A stretch of DNA of 64,000 nucleotides from Meloidogyne chitwoodi (GCA_015183035.1 JACZZP010000005.1:1674001-1738000); one strand, 5' to 3'; numbered from the stretch's first letter, positions 12,652 to 22,401 are shown. The notes: generated from the letters alone by a model not told the origin. Made by a program: numbers and translations.

Positions 12652-15600
12652 ATGGAAGAAATAAAACAAAAAATAACAGATTTGGAAAAGGACTTAGTAA
12701 AAATAGGAATAAGTAATTCTTCACAAGGATTACCACTACCTGAGTATTATGGAGGAAGTGAGGATTTCGAGATGTATTTAAGGAAGTTTAATAAATTAGC
12801 GACTGCTCACCAGTGGTCGGCGGCCAGAAGTACACAAATTTTGCCCTTATATTTAATTGAGGAAGCGCGAGCGATCTATGATTCATTGGATGGGGATACC
12901 AGAAGCACTTGGAAAACTCTTACAGATGCTTTAGCTTTAAAATTAAAAAAATTAAATTCGAAGGAGGCGGCGCGACGTGTATTATCAAATAGAAAACAAA
13001 ATCTAAAAGAATCAATTCTTGAATATGCGCAAGCGATCAGAGGATTAATTAACAAGTCTTTCCCTGAAAATTCTTTTATACAGATTAGAGGCGAGACTCC
13101 TGAAGCACGAACAGAACGAATAAAAAACTGGCGTGATGATATTGCTAAAGATTATTTCAGAAATGGATTAAGGATGGAAATAAAGGAAAGACTCGCTTTT
13201 TGCCCCACTAATTCTATGGAAGAAACGATCAGCCAAGCTAAAGAAATTGAGGAAATTCAAAATGCACTAAAAGAGGATAAAAGTCGGCTGTACCAAAATA
13301 ATTTATCTGAAAAGGCTTTAATAGAAGTAAATGCTGTTCGAGCCGAAGTTAATGCTATTAAGGAACAATTTGAACAAAAACGTGCACCTCAACAACAGAA
13401 TTGGCGAAGTGGTCAAAATAACTGGAATAGACGTGGAAATTTTCCCCAACGAAATAATTGGTACCAGAAGAGGAATGCTGAGGGAAAAGGGGGATTTTTT
13501 GGACAAAGTAAAATAAATTATCAGAATAATAATTGGAAAGGAAACTTTAATAATCGGGGAAGTGGTTTTCAAGGAAGATGGGGACAAAGAAGAGGATCTG
13601 GAGCATTTAATTCTAATAGAATCCCGATAACGAATCAAAGGAATTTTGAGTCTGGAGCAGCTCCATCAACTTCAGCACGCATAAGTAGTTTAACAATGCC
13701 ATTTATTACAATAATGATGGTATTAATTGCATTTTTGCCGGGAACTTTGTCTCAATATCAAATATGCCCGAGGGATAAAATAGGAGTTCCAGTAGATTTT
13801 CCGATGCCACAAGACTGCGAATTGCCACAATCACAAAGAGTAGAAATAAAGGATGTAAAATTATTTTTACCGAAATTAGTGCCTCGTTATTTTACTATTT
13901 ATCGATGTTGGATTGAAAAATATGAACAATGTACTGACTCGTTTTTAAAAATTTTTACAGAAGAGTTACAACCAAAAATTGAAAGAACTTTAAGTACACC
14001 TAATATTTGTTGGCAAATGACTAAAGATTTAAGGCTAACTAGATTTAATGAGGTTACGTGGAAAACTTCTAATCCTATTAAAACTGAATATTCTTGGATG
14101 GGAAAAAATTGTGTAAAAGGAAGAAATTTCTTTTTAGAGGAAGGAGAAGGAGCAATAATTAATAAAAAGATAGAAACAACTTTTGGAGTGTCAAAAACAT
14201 TAAAAAAGCATGAAATGAATGGTTCTTTTGAGGATCATGAGAAGGCAGTATCGGTCATAATTTGGAAGGCGCCATCTGAGGAATATATTTATACACATTA
14301 TCCGTATGGTCCAACACAAGCTGAAATATTTTATAAAAATAATTCTAGAATAGGATTAGTAAAAATTGAAGAGTTGGAATACGTTTTCTCTCCGTTAGAA
14401 AACCAAACAAGGAGTTTAGATATTTTAGGCGTTCCAGAAAATGCATGGCTGATGGATAATGATATTTTAATAGAAATTCAGGAAACTTCAGATAAAAATG
14501 TTCAAAAAAGGCAAGTTCAAAAGAAACAAAATTTTAGAAGAACAACGACTACACCTATTCCTACAACTACTAAACCAAAATTAATAACTACAACAACAAT
14601 AAATCCATTATTAGCTAAAACAACAACTCGTCCATTATTAACAACAAAACAACCAATTTTAACAACAAAATCGCCAAATAAATTAATAAACATAAATTCT
14701 ATGCCAGCAGGCCCAAATGATCAACAATCTAATTTAAATTATTTAAAAGAAGACCCAGGTCCTCCTGGACCAAAAGGACAGCCTGGAATACCAGGGCAGA
14801 AAGGAAATACGGGTTTTTCAGGTTCACAAGGAAGGCCAGGAATGAATGGACAAAATGGCTTAGACGGATTTCCAGGATCACCCGGGCTAAAGGGAGCAAA
14901 AGGAGACACAGGAAAGACAGGGATTGAAGGAGTACCAGGAATTAATGGACAACAGGGAGCAGATGGATTACCAGGATTACCCGGGATGCAAGGATCAAAA
15001 GGAGACCGAGGAAGTCCAGGTAATGAAGGAGTACCAGGAAGGGATGGACAAAATGGCGCTGATGGACTACCGGGATTACCCGGGCTGCAAGGACTAAAAG
15101 GAGATCGTGGAACTCCTGGAATAAATGGAAAAGATGGCTTACCCGGACCTAAAGGCGAACCAGCATATTTTGATACAAATTTTAATATTAATATTCCTCC
15201 CAATGTTAAACGTGAACTTTTTGATCTAGAAGAAGAACAAAGAGTAAGAGATAAGATAATGGAGGAAAATCATAGAAAAAGTCGTTTAAATTATCTGTCA
15301 TGGGAGGAAGCACAAGCTAGGGATGAAATTATGAGAAAGCAATGGATGGACTCGTGTCAAACGAAGAATCATCAACTTGAAGTTGCAAAAATTTTGGCAG
15401 AACAAAACCCTAAGGGAGCAGCTAGATTATTATATGGACGAGATGATATTACTGCTTTCTTAGAAAAAGATATTCAATTAAGATGGACGATTAGTTTATG
15501 TACCCCAGTGGAAATTGAGGAAATTATTTGGAATCAGAAAATTGATGAAAAATGTTTTGAATTTCTACCTATAAAAATTAAAGGGAAAATTCTATTTGCG

Positions 15601-18600
15601 GCCCCAGGAAGCCCAGATTTGATTTTTGAATCAAAAATATTATCTTGCGAAAAATTGAAAATGGTAGTAAATCAAACAAAAATTTTGGATTTTGATCAAC
15701 AGAAACATGCCTTAAGAATTAAACCATTAATTGATAATAAAACTGGAATTCTTTTTAAAGCAGGAAATATTTTTGAGAAGGAAAAATCGGAAACTAAAGA
15801 TCTTCAAAAATTTTCAGATTTAATTCACCAGCAAGTTATGAGCCTTCCGGATGATATTCAACAACAAGATGTTGAGGAAATTTTTGCGGGAATTTTTGAA
15901 CCGAATAAAATATTAGAAGATACAGGAAATTTGACGTTGGAAGTAATACAAAGTATAAAGGATACTATGAACACAGGAATGGAAAAAGGTAAAGAAGTAG
16001 CCGAAAATATTCACGAAAAAGGAAGTGAAATAATTTCTGAAACTAAAAATTTTATTAATGAAAAATGGACAATGATGGAAAGATTATATTGGATTTTGAT
16101 ATCTTTCGCTATATTATCTGCACTGACAATAATTTTATATTTATTCTGGAAATTTCGTATTATTTTCACATTAATCTGGAAAGGAATTAGAATTGGAAGA
16201 TCAATAGCTAGGATATTTTTCTTAAAAAATAAGAAAGAAAATGCTAAAGGGAACGAAATAAAAATTGCGGCGGTTGAATTGGATGAATTGAATCCAGGAC
16301 CTTCAGCACCACAACTGGATCAATTGGAGGAAAAGGCGTACATTTTAGATTATATTCCTTCAATTTGTACAGTAAAAAGTCGAAAAAGATGTTATGTTGA
16401 AGTAATTTTAGAAGGAAAAATACAGAAAGCTCTAATTGATTGCGGCGCAGATATTTCTTATTGCGGGCAGTCAGTAGCCAAGAAATGTGATATGAAAATT
16501 ACTCCTGGAGACGTACCTATGGCATGGGCAGCAAACTCAACACCAATAGTATTTTTAGGATCTGCGATGGCAATCATTGAATTTGGAGACTCAAAATTAC
16601 GATGGCCATTTTTAATTTCTGAAGATGAAGCTTGCCCAGGAGGATTAGTAATTGGAACTGATTTAATGGAAGAAAAAGAACAAATTCATTTAAATTTTAG
16701 AAATAAAACTATACAATTAGGAGAGGATTTATTGCCAATGATAGCCGCTATGGATCATGTTGAATCGTCAAAAAGACAAATTGAAGTGCGACTATTAAAT
16801 AATCATGTTTTGCCACCTAGATCTGATTCTTTTGTGTGGGGAACGGTTAATAAAAGCTTTGATCCATCGGAAGAATTTTTAGTTGAAGAATGGGAGAAAC
16901 ATGAATATTGGCCATTAAAAATAGGAAAAACTTTATCAAAACCAGGATCATCACGACAAATTCCCTTACGTTTATTAAATTTCGGAAATTCGCCTATTCG
17001 TATTTATGCAAAATCAAGAGTTGGAATTTTGGAGCCAATTAGTCGCGAGGAAAATAAATTAAATTCAATTGAAATGTTTAAAAGAAAAGATGAATATGTT
17101 TCACCAGAAGTGGATTGGGAAAATGAATTACCGAAATTACCAGATTCTGAGGATAAAAATAAAAAGATTTCTGAAAAATTAAATTTACAGGGTACTGTAT
17201 TATCTGAGGAAGGAATTCGGGATTTAAAAAAATTAGTTGATGATAATAAGGAAGCCTTCGTTACTTCAGATGGAATAATTGGACTTTATAAAGGAAAAAT
17301 TGTACATCAAATTGAATTAGAACCAGGAACGCGTCCAATACAACAGAGGCCTTATACTATCCCTCACGCCCTCAGGGAAGAAGTAGAAAAACAAATTAAG
17401 GAAATGTTGAAGCAGAATATTGTTAAACCATCGTCATCAGCATGGGCATCACCTATAGTACTTGTAAAAAAAGCTGATAAAAAATCTTGGAGATTCGCTG
17501 TTGATTATAGAGCGCTAAATAAATGTACAAAAAAACAAACTTATCTTTTACCTAGGATTCAGGATTTACTTGACGTAGTAGGAGGAAAAAGCTTATTTTC
17601 TATTTTTGATTTACAAAGTGGATTTCATCAAGTAAAAATGGATAAAAAGCACACTGAAAGAACAGCTTTTATTACACATTGTGGATTGTATGAATTTTTG
17701 AGACTTCCATTTGGACTCGCAGGAGCACCCCACACCTTTCAGAAGGTGATGGAGGAAATTAGGCAACAACTTTCTAGAAGCTTTTTAGTATATTTGGATG
17801 ATGTAATTTTGGGAAGTCAATCAGAAAAGGAACATTTAAATGATCTAAAAGCTTTCTTAAGTGTGATGTGTGAAGTAGGAATGAAATTAAGAGCTGAAAA
17901 ATGCAGATGGGGATGCGCGGAAATTCGTTACTTAGGATTTTTAATTTCAGAAAAAGGCGTAAGAATGGATGACAGTGATTTGAGGCCAATACTTACAATA
18001 AAGAAACCTGAAAATTTGGCAGAATTACGATCTTTAATTGGAATGTTTAGTTATTTCAGACGCTTTATTCGAGGATTTGCGGAAATTATGGCCCCCATTT
18101 ATGACTTAACTAAAAAGGAATCTACACGAGCATGGACTGAAAAACATGATAAAATTCTGGAAGAAATGAAATCAAGATTAACTTCAGCCCCAATCTTAGC
18201 GACACCACGTTTTGGAAAACCTTTTATTTTGGAAACTGATGCTAGTTGTACTGCAATTGGAGCATGCCTTCTACAAGAAAATAATCAGAAGGAAATTCAC
18301 CCTATAGCTTTTTATTCTAGAACATTAAATAAACATGAGAAAAATTATAGTGTTGTGGAGTTAGAAGCATTGGCTCTTGTTTCCGCTCTAAAACAATTTC
18401 GAATTTATTTGGAAGGAGCAGGAACATCCACAGTAATAACAGATAATTCGGCGCTGACTTCTCTTTTTCGCCGAAAAGATCTTCAGGGAAGATTAGCTCG
18501 TTATCAAATTGTACTACAAGCTTTTGATGTTAATATAATTTATAGACCAGGAAAATTTAACAAGGTAGGCGATCATCTTTCAAGGTACCCACCTGAAGAG

Positions 18601-20937
18601 GAAATGCAAATTAAATCTTTGGAGTTAAAGGATAAAATTTCGATTGAGCAAATAATTGAAGGACAAAATCAAGACCAGGAAATTAATTCACTTTGCCTGG
18701 AGGAAGATGAAAATATTCAAAAAATAAACGGAATAATTTATAAAAAATTTAAAAATGATTGGAAAATTTTAATACCAAAGGATTTAAAAAATAAAATTAT
18801 TACAGAGTTTCATGAGGATCCCCTCCAAGGAGCACATTTAGGATTGCAGAGAACTCTTGAAAAAATAAAACGAACAATGCATTGGAAGGGAATGTCAAAT
18901 GATATTTTAGATAAAATACGTATTTGTGAAGTTTGCCAAAAAAGAAAAGTGGTCGGAAAACATTTGAGTCGAGAGGAGATTTGTCCTATTGAACCAGCAT
19001 CAAGACCTTTTGATAGAATAAACTTAGACTTGTTGGGACCCATTCAAAAATCAATGCGAGGATACCAATATATTTTTGTGGCTGTGGACTCATTTAGTAA
19101 ATGGGCCATAACAGTACCGATCAGAACTCAGACCGCAAGCACAATTAGCGATATTTTTATAAAGGAAATAATATGCCGATTTGGAATACCTTCCCTAGTT
19201 ATTACAGATCAGGGCACGCAGTTTATGTCAACAACATTTCAGGATCTAGCTAAAATTCTTAATTTTCGTCATCAACCTACAACTGCCTATCATCAATCTG
19301 CAAATGGTCTTGTAGAGCGTTTCAATAGAACTTTAGCTGATATGATAGCGACGTGTACTGATCAAGGGAAAAATTGGATCGAAACACTTCCCCATGTTAC
19401 TTTTGCTTATAATACTTCTTATAATGGACAAGTAAAAAATTCACCCTTTTTCATAATTCATGGATTTCTTCCAAAATTGCCTACTGAAGCTGCATTAGGA
19501 ATAGGAAGAGAAAAATTTGAGGATATGAATGTTTACGTAAAAAGACTGATTGAAAATTTAGAAATAGTTAGAAAGGATGTCAAGACACGCCTAGAGGATT
19601 GTGTTAATGTAATGAAAGACCAACAAATTAAAATAAATAAAAAGGAATGGGAAAAAGGAGATAAAATTCTAGTACGAAAAATGGAAAATATTAAAAAATT
19701 TGGTGAAAGATTCGATGGCCCTTTTGAAATTATTAAGGTTGAAACCCCAAATTTATTAATTTCTGAATCAGGAAATGAATTGGGTTCATGGTTAGTTCAT
19801 ATGGATAGATGTAAACATTTCTTTACACCCGAAAAAGATGATGTTAGGAAATTGAGGAATAAAATTGTTGATGATAACAATATAGAAAGTTCGGATGAGG
19901 AATTGGATGATTTTATTAACATAAACGCTATCACTAACGAGTTGAATTTGTCTAACACTCTAACTAATGATACTAATGAAATAAATAAAATAAATGAAAA
20001 AGATTTTAATAATAATAAAAAATTTCAGGAAAGTGAAATGTCTGACTCAGAAATTTCTATAATAGATACTATTAATAACGACAATAATATTACACTTCCA
20101 TGGCACTTTGAGAAGGTATCATCGCCTGAAATTTCAGATGAAGAAGAGCGATTGATTCCAATGACTAGTGCTGAATTGAAGAAAAAGAAGAAGGAGAAAA
20201 AGGAGGAGAAAATATTGAATAAGGAAAAACAACAACGGATTAATAAAGCCCAGAGAAGAGGTGAAGAGATTGGAAAGAAATTGTTAAATAAAAACGATCA
20301 GGACAAGGATGACGTGGACTGGGAATTGTCAGCCCAAACACGCCGTATTAGAAGAAAATATGAGGATGACATATGCCAAAAGGATAAGTTAATATGGAAG
20401 GACATACTTGAACGGGGAGATAAGCTTCAAAGTAAAATACAAGAAAGGATGGACAAGGAAATAAGAGAAATAAAGGATAAATTAAAAAGAAAGTATGAGC
20501 AGAATAACGACTTCAAAAAGTATGCAAAACGAATCGTGGAAAGAGCAGAAAAAGATAAACAAGAAGACTTGGTTCCTGAGAAGCTACCTCTCGAGAAAGA
20601 AGTATTCTTAGTGGAAAAGAAAAAAGAAGAGGAAGGAAAAGTGTGGATAGGTCGACGGATGCGGACTAGACAGTCCGAATTTGATAGTAATATAGTTGGT
20701 AGGGGCATAAAAAATACTTATTCGATTTCTCCGGTGAGAAATCGCCCCTGTTATGTGGATGAAAAGGAGAAGCTGGATAAGCTACAAAAAAAGGAAAAAA
20801 TAAAAGAAGGGGAAAAGTTAAAAATCGAAAAGAAAGATGCGAGCACAAATACAGTCATAAGTTCAATAGTATTGGATCGAATCTTTGAAAATTTAGAGGA
20901 GATAAAAGAATTCCTCATGATGAAACCAACAAAATGA
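12652..20937 (+). CDS. Gag-glycoprotein/collagen-Pol polyprotein (2761 aa)
   Basis: Single ORF. Residues 1-230: helical gag/capsid-like region. About 240-335: Asn/Gly/Arg-rich basic nucleocapsid-like region without a CCHC zinc knuckle. 347-368: internal hydrophobic signal. 369-1190: env-like module with collagen (see separate entries). About 1240-1345: retropepsin with LIDCGADIS and a later VIGTDLM. About 1560-1770: reverse transcriptase with FAVDYRALN, DLQSGFHQV and YLDDV (Asp pair near 1716). About 1858-1980: RNase H with ETDAS, VVELEAL and TDNSAL. About 2053-2095: HHCC integrase domain. Core integrase with NLDLLG, TDQGTQF and GLVERFNRTL, the last Asp and Glu separated by 35 residues. 2300-2761: highly charged Lys/Glu tail of unknown role. 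No frameshift or stop separates gag from pol, so processing must rely on proteases. The Met at 12652 is the first in frame and starts a plausible gag helix. Confidence 0.95.
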   Translation: MEEIKQKITDLEKDLVKIGISNSSQGLPLPEYYGGSEDFEMYLRKFNKLATAHQWSAARSTQILPLYLIEEARAIYDSLDGDTRSTWKTLTDALALKLKKLNSKEAARRVLSNRKQNLKESILEYAQAIRGLINKSFPENSFIQIRGETPEARTERIKNWRDDIAKDYFRNGLRMEIKERLAFCPTNSMEETISQAKEIEEIQNALKEDKSRLYQNNLSEKALIEVNAVRAEVNAIKEQFEQKRAPQQQNWRSGQNNWNRRGNFPQRNNWYQKRNAEGKGGFFGQSKINYQNNNWKGNFNNRGSGFQGRWGQRRGSGAFNSNRIPITNQRNFESGAAPSTSARISSLTMPFITIMMVLIAFLPGTLSQYQICPRDKIGVPVDFPMPQDCELPQSQRVEIKDVKLFLPKLVPRYFTIYRCWIEKYEQCTDSFLKIFTEELQPKIERTLSTPNICWQMTKDLRLTRFNEVTWKTSNPIKTEYSWMGKNCVKGRNFFLEEGEGAIINKKIETTFGVSKTLKKHEMNGSFEDHEKAVSVIIWKAPSEEYIYTHYPYGPTQAEIFYKNNSRIGLVKIEELEYVFSPLENQTRSLDILGVPENAWLMDNDILIEIQETSDKNVQKRQVQKKQNFRRTTTTPIPTTTKPKLITTTTINPLLAKTTTRPLLTTKQPILTTKSPNKLININSMPAGPNDQQSNLNYLKEDPGPPGPKGQPGIPGQKGNTGFSGSQGRPGMNGQNGLDGFPGSPGLKGAKGDTGKTGIEGVPGINGQQGADGLPGLPGMQGSKGDRGSPGNEGVPGRDGQNGADGLPGLPGLQGLKGDRGTPGINGKDGLPGPKGEPAYFDTNFNINIPPNVKRELFDLEEEQRVRDKIMEENHRKSRLNYLSWEEAQARDEIMRKQWMDSCQTKNHQLEVAKILAEQNPKGAARLLYGRDDITAFLEKDIQLRWTISLCTPVEIEEIIWNQKIDEKCFEFLPIKIKGKILFAAPGSPDLIFESKILSCEKLKMVVNQTKILDFDQQKHALRIKPLIDNKTGILFKAGNIFEKEKSETKDLQKFSDLIHQQVMSLPDDIQQQDVEEIFAGIFEPNKILEDTGNLTLEVIQSIKDTMNTGMEKGKEVAENIHEKGSEIISETKNFINEKWTMMERLYWILISFAILSALTIILYLFWKFRIIFTLIWKGIRIGRSIARIFFLKNKKENAKGNEIKIAAVELDELNPGPSAPQLDQLEEKAYILDYIPSICTVKSRKRCYVEVILEGKIQKALIDCGADISYCGQSVAKKCDMKITPGDVPMAWAANSTPIVFLGSAMAIIEFGDSKLRWPFLISEDEACPGGLVIGTDLMEEKEQIHLNFRNKTIQLGEDLLPMIAAMDHVESSKRQIEVRLLNNHVLPPRSDSFVWGTVNKSFDPSEEFLVEEWEKHEYWPLKIGKTLSKPGSSRQIPLRLLNFGNSPIRIYAKSRVGILEPISREENKLNSIEMFKRKDEYVSPEVDWENELPKLPDSEDKNKKISEKLNLQGTVLSEEGIRDLKKLVDDNKEAFVTSDGIIGLYKGKIVHQIELEPGTRPIQQRPYTIPHALREEVEKQIKEMLKQNIVKPSSSAWASPIVLVKKADKKSWRFAVDYRALNKCTKKQTYLLPRIQDLLDVVGGKSLFSIFDLQSGFHQVKMDKKHTERTAFITHCGLYEFLRLPFGLAGAPHTFQKVMEEIRQQLSRSFLVYLDDVILGSQSEKEHLNDLKAFLSVMCEVGMKLRAEKCRWGCAEIRYLGFLISEKGVRMDDSDLRPILTIKKPENLAELRSLIGMFSYFRRFIRGFAEIMAPIYDLTKKESTRAWTEKHDKILEEMKSRLTSAPILATPRFGKPFILETDASCTAIGACLLQENNQKEIHPIAFYSRTLNKHEKNYSVVELEALALVSALKQFRIYLEGAGTSTVITDNSALTSLFRRKDLQGRLARYQIVLQAFDVNIIYRPGKFNKVGDHLSRYPPEEEMQIKSLELKDKISIEQIIEGQNQDQEINSLCLEEDENIQKINGIIYKKFKNDWKILIPKDLKNKIITEFHEDPLQGAHLGLQRTLEKIKRTMHWKGMSNDILDKIRICEVCQKRKVVGKHLSREEICPIEPASRPFDRINLDLLGPIQKSMRGYQYIFVAVDSFSKWAITVPIRTQTASTISDIFIKEIICRFGIPSLVITDQGTQFMSTTFQDLAKILNFRHQPTTAYHQSANGLVERFNRTLADMIATCTDQGKNWIETLPHVTFAYNTSYNGQVKNSPFFIIHGFLPKLPTEAALGIGREKFEDMNVYVKRLIENLEIVRKDVKTRLEDCVNVMKDQQIKINKKEWEKGDKILVRKMENIKKFGERFDGPFEIIKVETPNLLISESGNELGSWLVHMDRCKHFFTPEKDDVRKLRNKIVDDNNIESSDEELDDFININAITNELNLSNTLTNDTNEINKINEKDFNNNKKFQESEMSDSEISIIDTINNDNNITLPWHFEKVSSPEISDEEERLIPMTSAELKKKKKEKKEEKILNKEKQQRINKAQRRGEEIGKKLLNKNDQDKDDVDWELSAQTRRIRRKYEDDICQKDKLIWKDILERGDKLQSKIQERMDKEIREIKDKLKRKYEQNNDFKKYAKRIVERAEKDKQEDLVPEKLPLEKEVFLVEKKKEEEGKVWIGRRMRTRQSEFDSNIVGRGIKNTYSISPVRNRPCYVDEKEKLDKLQKKEKIKEGEKLKIEKKDASTNTVISSIVLDRIFENLEEIKEFLMMKPTK
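13687..16233 (+). other. Env-like membrane glycoprotein module inside the polyprotein
   Basis: Residues about 346-1194. A hydrophobic stretch (MPFITIMMVLIAFLPG, from 349) ending LSQ resembles a signal peptide with its cleavage site. Then comes a domain with Cys in CPRDK, QDCEL, YRCW, EQCTD, NICWQM and KNCVKG, with NxS/T sites. A KR-containing basic site is followed by a Thr/Pro mucin-like stalk (about 626-690), then collagen, then a second domain with Cys in DSCQ, SLCTP, EKCFEF and LSCEKL and further NxT sites. An amphipathic helical stretch precedes a transmembrane segment (WILISFAILSALTIILYLF, about 1146-1166) and a basic cytoplasmic tail. Paired Cys domains, glycosylation sites, signal and anchor suggest a surface glycoprotein. 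I cannot match it to a named viral glycoprotein family by eye. Confidence 0.7.
14758..15162 (+). other. Collagen triple-helix domain, 45 Gly-X-Y repeats
   Basis: Residues 703-837 are 45 consecutive Gly-X-Y triplets without interruption (starting GPPGPKGQPG, ending GPKGEP), rich in Pro at X and Y and in Lys/Asp/Glu. That is enough to form a stable trimeric collagen rod of roughly 40 nm. No Cys lies inside the helix. The DNA shows near-repeats of GGATTACCAGGATTACCCGG-type units, so the array probably grew by internal duplication. Nematode cuticle collagens are one possible source, but their flanking Cys clusters are absent here. The long minus-strand ORF over this segment is a by-product of the repeat. 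Confidence 0.93.
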
Positions 20938-22147
20938 GAGAAGAATTAAAAAGGAAGATTGTAAATATTTTAAATCAGGATTAACAACATATAAAAATAA
21001 AAATAAATAAAAATATATAAAATAATAAAAATACAAAAACATTAATATAATCAACAATAATTAATTTTAAATAACTAACAAATAAATAGTCTATTACTTA
21101 ACCAATTCTAAAAATTTATTTTACTATTCAATACTTATAATAAAAATAATAAAACAACAAATTATCCACTTAAAATTAAAATATTTTCTAATTACAATCA
21201 TCAACAAATATTCAAATATAATAAACAACAAACACAATCAATAACTAACAATAAAATATATTTGATTTCTCACTAAAAATACAAATATTTAATAAAAATA
21301 TTAAAAATAAAATATTCTCTGATGTCTTATTATTAGAGATCGGATTTTTAGTTTTCCTAATTAATATTAATCAACAGAATATAATAAATAACAAATATTT
21401 AAAAAGAAATTTAAATAAACTTTTTAAAATGTTAATATTACTTAAAACGTCTAAAGAAAATAATTTGGACAACAACAACAAATAAAATATTTAAAATAAA
21501 AATATTTGTTAATTAAAAATAATTTCTTTCATTAAAAAATTTTATTACCTTCAACACCCGAGGCTATACAATTCGTTTCAAAAATTAGCATCAAAATAAT
21601 CAACAACATATTTTGAAGAATTAAATTAACTTACAAAAATAATAAATTTAATAGAAATAAAATATTTTATGAGGAAGAAAATAAAGCTAATCAATTTTAT
21701 TAAAGTTGGATTTTTAATAAATTAAATGAAGATGGAAAAGCTAAAAACTTATTTTTCCTTTTTTTTCCCTATTTTGTGCAGGTGGCACTGTCAAAAGTTT
21801 TGGGCCGCTTTCTTTTGTTTGATTGCTCGCTACTTTACTTTTGCTTGGCCGATAATTAAAAGAATTAAAAAGGCTTGGAAAAGAATTTTAAAATGTTTTT
21901 AATTTGGCTTCTCTTCCCAAATTTCGATTTTGCTGCTGCTGGTATTACTTTTAATCAATCTTTTATTGATATTATATATTACAATGGATGTTCAACAAAC
22001 AGAAAAATAAATAAAATAAAAGAGAATCATTTGATAATTTTCATAGTCATATGTAACCCCTAAACAAAGTGCGCCTTTAGGCTTAACCTAATTTAAATTT
22101 ATATTTCAAAAATAAGCGCGGGGCGCGCTTTATTTGGAGGGCCGGTA
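20938..22147 (+). other. 3' region of the LTR element with possible small spliced ORFs
   Basis: AT-rich to 21720, then less AT-rich. A strong acceptor (pyrimidine tract ending TTTTGTGCAG near 21770-21780) is followed by a frame ending in a hydrophobic segment plus a basic tail (KRIKKAWKRILKCF, stop near 21899). Overlapping it, an ORF at 21875-22063 has a signal-peptide-like start (MFLIWLLFPNFDFAAAG). A GGAGGG purine word at about 22136-22141, six bases before the 3' LTR, is the best polypurine-tract candidate. A palindromic GCGCGGGGCGCGC lies at 22116-22128. Whether any subgenomic transcript uses these is unknown. Confidence 0.4.
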
Positions 22148-22401
22148 TGTTATATCAAAAGTGATTTAACAGTTGTCTAATATAATTACCCCTTTAAAAG
22201 AAAAATAAAGATTGGCCAATCCACTCATTCTAAAAGAATTTAAGCTATATCCTTTTTATTTCCCAATCGCTTTGTTATAAAATTGTGCTAAATAAATAAA
22301 TAGTTAATAAAGTCTTTATTATTTGGTTAGGACACGTCCGACCGGGTCCCTCACGGGAAACGGTCGGACCCAATGTCCTATAACACACCAAAAATATAAT
22401 A
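22148..22401 (+). repeat. 3' LTR
   Basis: 254 bp, identical to 10756-11009 by eye, including the GC-rich hairpin and the TGTTATAT/ATATAATA ends. Confidence 0.95.

Larger units (their letters stand above)
10756..22401 (+). mobile_element. Full-length Ty3/Gypsy-like LTR retroelement with env-like collagen module
   Basis: An 11.6-kb element bounded by two 254-bp direct repeats that are identical by eye and flanked by the duplicated pentamer TCAAT. It has a TGG-starting primer-binding site directly after the 5' LTR, a 1.6-kb leader, one uninterrupted 2761-codon ORF and a 1.2-kb 3' untranslated segment. The integrase has an HHCC domain and a D-35-E core with the Gypsy-type arrangement RT-RNase H-integrase. 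Identical LTRs and an intact ORF imply very recent insertion and possible current activity. What sets it apart is a predicted membrane glycoprotein-like module with a collagen triple helix between gag and protease. This is an endogenous nematode element; whether it forms particles or moves between cells is unknown. Confidence 0.95.

Noticed and set aside
13318..13638. 106-codon minus ORF and 61-codon plus ORF within gag
   Set aside because: Out-of-frame shadows of the intact gag-pol reading frame.
14739..15203. 154-codon minus-strand ORF rich in Pro and Ser over the collagen segment
   Set aside because: It is the reverse complement of Gly-X-Y codons (GGN/CCN), so the open frame is forced by the repeat.
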